Positions 54,244 through 62,491 of a DNA stretch of 64,000 bases are shown one piece after another. The notes below the pieces were generated by a model that made no database searches, was not told where the DNA came from, and saw nothing but the letters and a program-made list of their open reading frames with translations. Both the position numbers and the translations under genes were made by a program. The stretch's first letter is position 1, and each line of letters opens with the position of its first letter. The stretch covers positions 372,001 to 436,000 of the forward strand of contig JAHHIE010000001.1 in the NCBI GenBank assembly GCA_019358945.1. The letters are read 5' to 3'. The stretch is from Stenomitos rutilans HA7619-LM2. GTDB lineage: Bacteria; Cyanobacteriota; Cyanobacteriia; Leptolyngbyales; Leptolyngbyaceae.

Positions 54244-55236
54244 TTAATTGACCAGGCTACTGACAGAACTTTCAGTATGAATGCGGAAAATAGCTTCACC
54301 CAATAGTGTCGCCACTGACAAAACTTTCAGTTGAGGAAAGTGCTTTTCCACTGGAATCGGAATTGTGTTCGTTACAATTACCTCTTCCAATCCACTGGCT
54401 AGTACCCGTTGAATCGCGGGGGGTGAAAAGAGTGCATGGGTTGCGCAGGCGTAGATTCGGCTCGCCCCTTCCCGTTGGAGTATCTTTGCTGCTTCGCTAA
54501 TAGTACCAGCAGTGTCGATCATATCATCGACAAGAATGGAAGTCTTGCCTTGTACATCTCCAATCACATTCATGACTTCTGCTTGGTTGTGTCCCTGGCG
54601 TCGTTTATCCACGATCGCCAATGGTGCATCATTGAGCCGTTTAGCAAACGCGCGGGCACGAGCAACTCCACCAATATCGGGGGAAACTACCACAACATCA
54701 CAGAGTTGCTTCTTCTGGATATAATCGACCAAAGTAGGGCCACCGTGCAGATGGTCTAACGAAATATCAAAAAAGCCCTGTACCTGAGCTGAATGCAGAT
54801 CTAGAGCGAGGACGCGATCGGCTCCAGCCTGTGTGATCAAGTTGGCAACTAGTTTCGCAGTAATAGATTCTCGACCGGCGGTTTTGCGATCAGCTCTAGC
54901 ATAGCCGTAGTAAGGAATAACGAGTGTAATCTGGCGGGCTGATGCTCGACGACAGGCATCGGTCAGAACCATCAACTCCATTAAATGATCATTCACAGGT
55001 CTACAAGTGGGTTGGATCAGGAAAATATCGCACCCACGGATTGATTCCTGAACCTGCACATAAATCTCACCATCAGCAAATCGTTTACAAACAACCGGAG
55101 TAAGGTCAACTCCCAAGGATTGTGCAATTTCCTGAGCCAGTGGAGGATTGGCGGTACCAGCAATGAGGCGGAGGCGTTGGGGGTATGTCACCTTTGCAGG
55201 TTCGACAGGTAAGAGAACGGGCGCACATGGAAGCAT
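54244..55236 (-). CDS. prs: Ribose-phosphate pyrophosphokinase (PRPP synthetase)
   Basis: Makes PRPP from ribose 5-phosphate and ATP for nucleotide, His, Trp and NAD synthesis. 330 residues, class I: RFADGEIYVQVQESIRG, the ATP/metal loop in DLHSAQVQGFFDI, VVVSPDIGGVARARAFAKRL, and the PRPP motif SILVDDMIDTAGTISEAA. About 15 residues precede the conserved LRLIAGTANPPLAQEIAQ, a normal cyanobacterial extension. It sits alone on the minus strand inside the polysaccharide region. Cytoplasmic. Confidence 0.96.
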   Translation of the reverse strand: MLPCAPVLLPVEPAKVTYPQRLRLIAGTANPPLAQEIAQSLGVDLTPVVCKRFADGEIYVQVQESIRGCDIFLIQPTCRPVNDHLMELMVLTDACRRASARQITLVIPYYGYARADRKTAGRESITAKLVANLITQAGADRVLALDLHSAQVQGFFDISLDHLHGGPTLVDYIQKKQLCDVVVVSPDIGGVARARAFAKRLNDAPLAIVDKRRQGHNQAEVMNVIGDVQGKTSILVDDMIDTAGTISEAAKILQREGASRIYACATHALFSPPAIQRVLASGLEEVIVTNTIPIPVEKHFPQLKVLSVATLLGEAIFRIHTESSVSSLVN

Positions 55237-55874
55237 AGGTCAAACCTTCACGGAATACTCTAAGATCATTTGCTTGCAATGAAGCTGTGCATTCACAAGC
55301 TTGTGTTGGCTCGTTTGCACAACAATCGCACGCTTCAGCGCTTGAGGCAAAAATGTGAGAACAAAATCCCAGTAGGCATCCCTAAGCAAGATTAGAATTA
55401 ACTTCAAACACGTAGAAGCTATCCCGCTACTCCTAGTTTGCAATTTGCTGCAGGTTCAATTCCATTTTTCAATAGACTTCCGCTGACCAGTATCACTACT
55501 TTGAAGCTGAGCCGGGAGAAATACAAGCAAAATTATTATTCTTTGCATCAGCTTTATTCAGCTTGCACGCAATTTAAACTGCCAGTTATGCTTACTTGCA
55601 CGGACCGTATGGTGAGCCGAGCTGCGTCACCCAGCTTTAAATTCAGTTGATAGAATATAAAAAAACAGTAAAGATGAGACTAGAGAGGTTTAAATAGTTT
55701 TTCGCCTTGCTGTAGAAAGTAGTGGTCTGCGCGAAACTTGGTAGTGGTTTACGGGAGACAGCAGTTTGTTAGCTATCGCTAGCTACAGGCTGTGTCAGGT
55801 AGGAGGTTCGCGGCATAGAGCCAAAGAGCTTTATTGTTATATGTCTCTAAGTTGTATATCTCTAAAGAAGCTTA
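55237..55874. other. 638-base spacer between prs and the GMC gene
   Basis: No gene supported. A 70-codon plus frame (55438-55650) and a 67-codon minus frame (55240-55443) lack ribosome sites or familiar motifs. It should contain the promoters for prs (leftward) and the sugar operon (rightward). Confidence 0.4.
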
Positions 55875-57512
55875 ATGATTATTGACGCTCGATCATTATC
55901 TCCAGGTGAGATCCTTGAAACCCACGTTTGTATCGTCGGAGCTGGTCCCGCAGGTATAACGTTGGCGCGCGAGTTTGCCAATCAAAATTTTCAGGTGTGT
56001 TTGGTAGAAAGCGGTGGCTTTGAGTTCGATCAAGATACACAATCGCTTTGTGATGGGGTTGTTGTTGGCGATCCGTATCCAGAAATTTCTGAGACTCGTC
56101 GCCGCCAATTTGGCGGCACCTCACACTGCTGGGAAGGACCAAACGGTTACAATCAATCAGGTTTTCGCTGCTTACCTCTAGATGATATCGATTTTGAGCA
56201 GCGTGATTGGCTTCCCTATAGTGGGTGGCCTTTTACTAAAGCTGAGCTCAATCCGTTCTACGAGCGAGCACATCAGGTTTGCCAAATTGGACCGTTCGCT
56301 TACAGCACGGATGCTTGGGAAGTAGACCGTGCTGTACCACTTCCTTTCAAAAGCGATCGGGTCACTACAACCATGAGTCAGTATGGGCTGAGAGACCCAT
56401 TCACTCACGAATATCCAGAAGAGATTAAGCGCACTTCGAATATCACCACCATCGTTTATGCCAATGTGGTTGAGATTGAGGCTGACAATACTACGCAAGC
56501 AATCACGCGTCTACGGATTGCCAACCTACAAAATCGGCAGTTCTGGCTAACTGCAAAAATCTTTATCTTATCGGCTGGAGGCATGGAGAACGCACGCTTA
56601 CTGCTTCTATCGAACCAGCAGCAACCAGCGGGTTTAGGCAATCAAAACGATTTGGTCGGTCGCTTTTTTATGGATCGCCCTATCCTGAGCCTGGAGCTAG
56701 TGCCTTTTAGCCCTAGACTGCTTGATCAGACAGCTCTCTATGACATCTATCCCGTAAATGGTGTGCCCGTGATGGCAAGAGTGAAGCTGAGCGAAGCTGT
56801 GATGCGCCAAGAGCGTCTAATGAATAACGGGGCACAGATATTTCCTAGACCGTTAAAGCATCAACGCGAAGCGATTAATGCACTGAAGTCATTAGTGCTA
56901 TCTATCCAGCAGAGGCGACTGACTACAGATGCATCCAAGCAATTCCAAATGGCGGTGCGTGGTAGTGACTATATCCTTGCAGCAGCATTTTGGGCTGCGA
57001 TTAGACGATTGCCAGCGTTCCGACGTGGTGATTGGTCATATCTTCCTTTAGAAAAACGGCGGTTTTCAAAGTTTGAAATTTTCTATCAACTTGAGCAAGC
57101 ACCTGATCCTAATAACCGCGTTACGCTAAGCCAAGAGCGCGACTGCCTTGGTCAACAGAAAACCGAAATTCATTGGCAACTCAACCCGATCGATGTGAAG
57201 CACGCTGCGCGAGTTCAAGAAATTTGGGCAGAGGAACTTGCTCATGCCGGATTTGGTACATTGGAGTTTGCTCGAAAGAAAGAAGACCTAAAATTTGAAA
57301 AAACTGCAATGCATCATCACATGGGCGCAACCCGAATGCATGGTGATCCAAAGCAGGGGGTTGTTGATGCGAATTGTAAGGTGCACAGCCTCGAAAATTT
57401 ATTTGTAGCGGGTTGCTCTGTCTTTCCAACCTCTGGCTATGCCAATCCAACGCTCACAATTATTGCCCTTTCTTTGAGATTGGCTGATCACATCAAAACA
57501 CTGATGCAATGA
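55875..57512 (+). CDS. GMC-family oxidoreductase
   Basis: 545 residues, FAD-dependent. The N-terminal dinucleotide motif is VCIVGAGPAGITLAREFA (about residues 16-33), followed by LVESGGFEFD. A substrate region includes GGTSHCWEGPNGYN and LSAGGMENARLLLLSN (GMC-type strand). The C-terminal GMC_oxred_C domain has HHHMGATRMHGDPKQGVVDANC and NLFVAGCSVFPTSGYANPTL, with the catalytic-type His in MHHHMG. GMC enzymes oxidise alcohols or sugars. In this locus it may modify a sugar or lipid intermediate; this is inference. Start ATG at 55875. The next gene starts 57 bases downstream, so they are co-transcribed. Confidence 0.88.
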   Translation: MIIDARSLSPGEILETHVCIVGAGPAGITLAREFANQNFQVCLVESGGFEFDQDTQSLCDGVVVGDPYPEISETRRRQFGGTSHCWEGPNGYNQSGFRCLPLDDIDFEQRDWLPYSGWPFTKAELNPFYERAHQVCQIGPFAYSTDAWEVDRAVPLPFKSDRVTTTMSQYGLRDPFTHEYPEEIKRTSNITTIVYANVVEIEADNTTQAITRLRIANLQNRQFWLTAKIFILSAGGMENARLLLLSNQQQPAGLGNQNDLVGRFFMDRPILSLELVPFSPRLLDQTALYDIYPVNGVPVMARVKLSEAVMRQERLMNNGAQIFPRPLKHQREAINALKSLVLSIQQRRLTTDASKQFQMAVRGSDYILAAAFWAAIRRLPAFRRGDWSYLPLEKRRFSKFEIFYQLEQAPDPNNRVTLSQERDCLGQQKTEIHWQLNPIDVKHAARVQEIWAEELAHAGFGTLEFARKKEDLKFEKTAMHHHMGATRMHGDPKQGVVDANCKVHSLENLFVAGCSVFPTSGYANPTLTIIALSLRLADHIKTLMQ

Positions 57513-57568
57513 GCAATCAACTTGACGCGCATGCTTTTGTAGATGCCAACTTTCATGACTAAGATGAA

Positions 57569-58672
57569 ATGATGAGAATTGGAGTTGTGGGAGCGAGTGG
57601 GTTTGTTGGTAATCGAGCAGTCGAGTTGTTTCATGCAGAAGAGACAATCACAGTTCGCCCAATTGTTCACTCTGCTGCTAGCGTTCAACGCTTAACACAC
57701 AAAGCAGACTATCGCATTGCCAATTCGTTTGATCAAGCTTCGCTAGAAGCTGCCTTTGAAGGATGCGATGTCGTCATTCATTCGATCTTAGGTAGTGCTG
57801 GGCTCATTCGTGGCAGCATTACGCCCACTTATAAAGCTGCTCAAAAGGTTGGAGTGCGTCGCGTCATCTATTTAAGTTCGATGATTGTTCACACGTCTGC
57901 TCCAGTTCCTGGTACAACTGAGTCTACTCCACTGATTGAGAAACAACCGTTTCTAACCCACACTGCTAAAATTTATGCCGAGCGAAAACTGCTGCAATTA
58001 CGGCAAAGCGGATCAGTTGAGGTTGTCATTTTTAGACCAGGCATTGTGTTTGGACCCCGCTCACGTTGGATCACGGAACTGGCTGACCAGCTTGTTCATG
58101 GCACTGCTTACTTTATCAATGGAGGTCAAGGTATTTGTAACACAGTATATGTAGACAATTTAGTTCATGCTATGCGCTTAGCTTTGACACAACCAAATGC
58201 AGACGGCGAAGCCTTCTTTGTTGGCGATCGAGAATTGATAACATGGTTCAATTTTTATCACCCCTTCGCTGAATATTTGGGAATAAACCCAGATCAGATC
58301 CCTCTCGTTGACGTGCCCCAATTTACCCACAGCTGGAAGCAGCAGGCTTTAGGATCGGTATGGAACTCGACTGTTATACAAAAGCTGATTGCTTCTATTC
58401 CAAATGACTTTAAACAAGTAGCAAAGCATACACTTTCTAAAAAAGAGCCGCGTTCAGGTGAATTAACGGAATCAGCAGCTTCCAATTTTGAACGACAACC
58501 TGTAGTGAATGAAATGATGGCAATTCTACAGCAGTCACAATACAAGCTGCCGTTTACGAAAGCAGAAGAAATTCTAGGTTATGAACCACTTGTTTCTTTT
58601 CACGAAGGCTGCCAACGATCGATTGAATGGCTGGCTAGCCGCAATTTTATTCACTCACCCGTAAAAAATTAA
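57569..58672 (+). CDS. NAD-dependent epimerase/dehydratase family protein
   Basis: 367 residues, extended short-chain dehydrogenase fold. The coenzyme motif is VVGASGFVGNRAVELF (G-x-S-G-F-x-G). YAERK at about residue 138 (TAKIYAERKLLQL) is the Y-x-x-x-K catalytic pair, with the Ser in YLSSMIVHTS. A second, substrate-binding half follows. Two Met codons lie at the start. Close homologues probably act on sugar nucleotides or polyketide-like substrates; the pairing with a GMC oxidoreductase suggests two-step oxidation or epimerisation. Product not assignable. Followed by an empty 398-base spacer (58673-59070). Confidence 0.82.
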   Translation: MMRIGVVGASGFVGNRAVELFHAEETITVRPIVHSAASVQRLTHKADYRIANSFDQASLEAAFEGCDVVIHSILGSAGLIRGSITPTYKAAQKVGVRRVIYLSSMIVHTSAPVPGTTESTPLIEKQPFLTHTAKIYAERKLLQLRQSGSVEVVIFRPGIVFGPRSRWITELADQLVHGTAYFINGGQGICNTVYVDNLVHAMRLALTQPNADGEAFFVGDRELITWFNFYHPFAEYLGINPDQIPLVDVPQFTHSWKQQALGSVWNSTVIQKLIASIPNDFKQVAKHTLSKKEPRSGELTESAASNFERQPVVNEMMAILQQSQYKLPFTKAEEILGYEPLVSFHEGCQRSIEWLASRNFIHSPVKN

Positions 58673-59070
58673 TGCTTAGTTAACTCATGTATGAATAACG
58701 AACTCTATTAAGTGCTTAACCCTACGAGGTCATTTTAATCAACGTACCTTCAGCTCAATGCTCTTAAAATAAGGCACTAGTAGCTTGAAAGTCTAATTAA
58801 ATTTAAACAGCACTGGCAAGAAGGATTTAACCATTCTGGCATTAAACATCCTGTCGTAAGAGAAATATCAAGATCTCAACAAGTGTGGGCTGTAGAATCG
58901 ACGAGCTTAAACAAGTGTGATACGTTTTAGATATAAGTTGTAAATATTCATTGCTATCTAATTGTAAAGCCTATTACTCCGCTACCTATGGCTTCAGTGC
59001 CTCAGTTTGGTTCAGTTGGAACTATGCGGCAGTAATTGTAAAGTCGTTAATCCGTCAGGTGAAATGAAGT
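58673..59070. other. Spacer within the sugar cluster
   Basis: 398 bases, AT-rich, with stop codons in all frames at short intervals. Nothing recognised. A promoter for the following genes may be present. Confidence 0.4.
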
Positions 59071-59946
59071 ATGGGACAGTTTAATCATTTTTTTCTAACC
59101 AAATTCAACGTGAGAAGCTTTCCAGAGCTTAGACCTGGTTGCGATCCTGCTTGGCTCGAAAACAGGTTCAGATTGTTCGACCAGTTCTGTTACCCGTCTG
59201 TCTATAATCAAACGAATCAAGACTTTAAATGGTTGGTTTTCTTTGATGCTGATACACCTGAAGCATTTAAACAAAAGATTTCGGATTATGCTGAAAAATG
59301 GCAGAATTTTGTGCCTTTATATTTAGACTTTCCGCTTCCTTACGGTCAGTTTCCAGATCGAGCCAGAGACATTGTCCGTGCGGTTGTCACAGATGATTGT
59401 AAGTACCTCATCACAACCTGGCTGGATAATGACGACGCAATTGCTAAAGATTACGTTCAAATGATTCAAGAGAACTTCAACCAACAAGAATGCGAAACTG
59501 TGAACTTCATGTTTGGCTACCAATTGTGTAATGGCAAAGCCTATTTTGACTTTGAGGTTGCTAGCCATTTTATTAGCCTTATTGAACGGTACAATCCTGA
59601 TTCATTTAATACTTGCCTTTGCAGACCGCATAAGGAGCTTTATGAAGTTTGTCAATCTGCCAAAAAGATTTTGTGTAAGCCAGCCTGGGTCGAGGTGGTT
59701 CACGACTCAAACTACATGAATGTTCATCGAAGGGGCTTTAGGGTGCCAGCAGGAGAAATATTGGATGCGTTTTCAATCAAAACTGATATTCCACACGAAG
59801 AAGAATCTAAGTTCCCCTTTTTTGTTGAGCAAGCAAATACGCTTCTATTCTTCCCTTACTACTTTCTTAGAAGAGTTTTTCTGAGAATCAAATACTACCA
59901 GTTTAATGAATTAAATATCAGTCATTTTCAACTAAAGAACTATTAG
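59071..59946 (+). CDS. Putative rhamnosyltransferase-type glycosyltransferase (Rhamno_transf)
   Basis: 291 residues. The start NHFFLTKFNVRSF, then ENRFRLFDQFCYPSVYNQTN and FKWLVFFDADTPEAFKQKI match the Rhamno_transf family (glycosyltransferase A fold). A DxD-like motif, WLDNDDAI, follows about residue 115. The family is found in cell-surface polysaccharide loci; donor sugar not certain. The C-terminal end is hydrophobic and basic (LLFFPYYFLRRVFLRIKYYQ), a possible membrane association. Start ATG at 59071. The epimerase gene starts 37 bases after its stop: operon. Confidence 0.78.
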   Translation: MGQFNHFFLTKFNVRSFPELRPGCDPAWLENRFRLFDQFCYPSVYNQTNQDFKWLVFFDADTPEAFKQKISDYAEKWQNFVPLYLDFPLPYGQFPDRARDIVRAVVTDDCKYLITTWLDNDDAIAKDYVQMIQENFNQQECETVNFMFGYQLCNGKAYFDFEVASHFISLIERYNPDSFNTCLCRPHKELYEVCQSAKKILCKPAWVEVVHDSNYMNVHRRGFRVPAGEILDAFSIKTDIPHEEESKFPFFVEQANTLLFFPYYFLRRVFLRIKYYQFNELNISHFQLKNY

Positions 59947-59983
59947 CTAGGTTAAGGTACAGTTTGGTAGGAGTGAAAATTTT

Positions 59984-61111
59984 ATGAAGGTTCTAATTAC
60001 TGGCGGTGCTGGCTTTATTGGCAAGTGGTTAATAGAAAAGCTGCCACCTGATGCAGAAATCATTGTAGTTGATCTGCTGGACAGGCAGGTTCATCGGAAA
60101 TTGCATGGCTTTGCACCTGAAATCAAAGAACGGGCAAAGTGCATTCAGGCAGATGTCCAAGACATAGAAGCATACAAAGCAACTATTGAGGGAACAGATG
60201 TTGTTATCCATCTGGCATCCCAAACGGGCACTGGACAATCAATGTATGAGATCAGTCGCTATGTGCAGCACAATGCCAATGGTACCGCTAAGCTGTTAGA
60301 ACTCATTTCATCGTTAGAGCAGAAGCCACGCCGTATTATTCTTTCCTCCAGTCGTGCAGTTTACGGAGATGGCGCTTATACGGATGGCGAAGCAATTCAC
60401 TATCCTAAGGGGCGCTGCCTAGAAGACCTACAACAAGGAATTTGGGAGGTCTGTAGCAGTAGCGGTGAACTTTTGACTGCAGTACCTATGCAAGAAACCC
60501 ACCTCACGAAGCCTACTTCTGTGTATGGATTAACCAAACTCTGGCAAGAGCAGTTGTTGCAAAGCTACTGTGAAAGCCAAAATATCGATTTAGTTACATT
60601 GCGCTTTCAAAATGTTTACGGACCGAAGCAAGAGCTGGGTAACCCTTACACGGGTATTATCGGTATCTTTACTAATGCGATCGCTCAGGGTAATTCCCTA
60701 GAAATCTTTGAAGATGGGTTGATGACCCGCGATTTTGTCTTTGTGGGGGATGTGGCTGAGGCTGTAATTAAATGTGCAATTTGTGAGAAACCGTTAAACA
60801 CAGTGATTAACATTGGTATGGGTCAAGCTGTAACGCTACTGGATGTGGTTCAAGCAATCTCAGAAATTGTTGGTAAACCTGCACAATATACTGTTTCGGG
60901 ACGCTTTAGAGTAGGAGATATCCGTCATGCAGTGGCAGATATGAGCCACTACAAAACCGTCTTTGGGCCGTGGATACCCACCTCGCTTAAGGATGGGTTA
61001 ATCCAATATCTAGACTGGTATCTGGGGCAGGAACCACTCAGTCAGTCGGCTCTTCAAGCATCCTTTAAAGAGATGGAACAGACTGGTCTATTGCTAACCA
61101 AACAGAAATAA
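59984..61111 (+). CDS. NAD-dependent epimerase/dehydratase (sugar nucleotide)
   Basis: 375 residues. The Rossmann motif is VLITGGAGFIGKWLIEKL (G-G-x-G-F-I-G). The catalytic Ser is in ILSSSRAVYGDG and the Tyr-Lys pair in SVYGLTKLWQEQLL. A substrate loop reads RFQNVYGPKQELGNPYTGII. It belongs to the GalE/UDP-glucose 4-epimerase-like branch of extended SDRs and should act on a nucleotide sugar supplying the neighbouring glycosyltransferases. The exact sugar is not readable. Start ATG at 59984; the next gene begins 10 bases after the stop. Confidence 0.88.
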   Translation: MKVLITGGAGFIGKWLIEKLPPDAEIIVVDLLDRQVHRKLHGFAPEIKERAKCIQADVQDIEAYKATIEGTDVVIHLASQTGTGQSMYEISRYVQHNANGTAKLLELISSLEQKPRRIILSSSRAVYGDGAYTDGEAIHYPKGRCLEDLQQGIWEVCSSSGELLTAVPMQETHLTKPTSVYGLTKLWQEQLLQSYCESQNIDLVTLRFQNVYGPKQELGNPYTGIIGIFTNAIAQGNSLEIFEDGLMTRDFVFVGDVAEAVIKCAICEKPLNTVINIGMGQAVTLLDVVQAISEIVGKPAQYTVSGRFRVGDIRHAVADMSHYKTVFGPWIPTSLKDGLIQYLDWYLGQEPLSQSALQASFKEMEQTGLLLTKQK

Positions 61112-61121
61112 GCATCAGGCA

Positions 61122-62372
61122 ATGAGCGGAGTCAACGTTTTACACCTGAGTACGTCCGATGTTGATAATGGGGGAGCACGTGCTGCCCATCGATTGCATC
61201 TAGGATTGCAGGCCATAGGGTGCACCTCTCAAATGATTGTGAGGGCAAAATTTGGGGCCGACAACACGGTTACAGCAGAGCGATCAGTTCTGACTAAATT
61301 GGGCCCACCTGCCTCTGGTTTACCGTTGAAGCTGTATCCAAAGTGTGACTCTGGCATGTTTTCGTCTCAGTGGTTGCCTGATGTACTTGCTTCTAGAGCC
61401 GCTCAAATCAAGCCAGATATTATCAACCTTCACTGGATTTGTAACGGATATCTGCAAATTGAAACGATCCCTAGATTGAAACAGCCACTAGTCTGGACGT
61501 TGCATGATATGTGGCCCTTTACTGGTGGGTGTGACTATGTTCGGGAATGTGAGAATTACAAAAAGGCTTGTGGAGCCTGTCCGCAGTTGCATAGCAATCT
61601 CTCTTGGGATCTCTCTCGCTGGGTTTGGCAGCGAAAAGCAAAAGCTTGGAAACATACTGACCTGACTCTTGTTGCGACGTCTTCCTGGATGGCTGATTGC
61701 GCACGCGCTAGCTCACTATTCCAAGATCGACGAGTTGAGTTAATTCCTTTGGGGTTGGATACTGAAAGATATAAGCCAATCAATCAAAAGGTTGCTCGTG
61801 ATTTGTTAGATTTGCCTCAAGATAAGCAACTAGTGCTTTTTGGTGCAATTAATGCAACGTCTGACCCTAGAAAAGGATTTCAGCTTTTGCGACCCACACT
61901 TCAGAAAATTAGCAGCCGTGGATGGGGAGAGCAGATCGAGCTGATTGTTTTTGGTTCCTCTAGACCCGAAAATTCGATTGATCTGGGGTTCAAGACCCAC
62001 TACTTAGGGCATGTGCGTGACGATCTTGTCCTTGCACTGATTTATTCATCTGCTGATGTTATGGTAGTGCCGTCTACCCAAGAGGCGTTTGGACAAACGG
62101 CCTCAGAATCTATGTCCTGCGGGACCCCAGTTGTTGCTTTCAATGCTACAGGGTTGAAAGATATTGTTGATCACCAGCAAAACGGCTACTTAGCAACTCC
62201 ATTTGAAATCGAAGATTTGGAGAAAGGGATTATTTGGGTATTGGAAGACAAAGAGCGGCACCACGAACTCAAAGTTCAGGCTCGAAAGAAGAGCTTACGA
62301 GAATTTTCGTCTCAAGTGCAGGCTAGCCGCTATTTATCACTATACAAGGACGTTTTAAGAGGATTTGAGTGA
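61122..62372 (+). CDS. Glycosyltransferase family 4 protein
   Basis: 416 residues, GT-B fold. The N-terminal domain reads VLHLSTSDVDNGGARAAHRL (a common start for GT4 proteins of this group), and PLVWTLHDMWPFTGGCDYVREC is also characteristic. The C-terminal donor-binding domain has LVLFGAINATSDPRKGFQLL, then VVPSTQEAFGQTASESMSCG (the E-x7-E motif) and TPVVAFNATGLKDIV. It transfers a sugar from a nucleotide donor in the cytoplasm, at the membrane face. Start ATG at 61122, ten bases past the epimerase stop. It ends 119 bases before the ABC exporter. Confidence 0.9.
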   Translation: MSGVNVLHLSTSDVDNGGARAAHRLHLGLQAIGCTSQMIVRAKFGADNTVTAERSVLTKLGPPASGLPLKLYPKCDSGMFSSQWLPDVLASRAAQIKPDIINLHWICNGYLQIETIPRLKQPLVWTLHDMWPFTGGCDYVRECENYKKACGACPQLHSNLSWDLSRWVWQRKAKAWKHTDLTLVATSSWMADCARASSLFQDRRVELIPLGLDTERYKPINQKVARDLLDLPQDKQLVLFGAINATSDPRKGFQLLRPTLQKISSRGWGEQIELIVFGSSRPENSIDLGFKTHYLGHVRDDLVLALIYSSADVMVVPSTQEAFGQTASESMSCGTPVVAFNATGLKDIVDHQQNGYLATPFEIEDLEKGIIWVLEDKERHHELKVQARKKSLREFSSQVQASRYLSLYKDVLRGFE

Positions 62373-62491
62373 GTTATTCTTGTGTCATCCTTCACATGAT
62401 GATGAGCCACAAACGAGGCTTAAGTTTGATTTGAGCATGCTTATTTGAGGATGGCACTTCTTTACAGCGCGTAGATAGGAGTTAATAATTC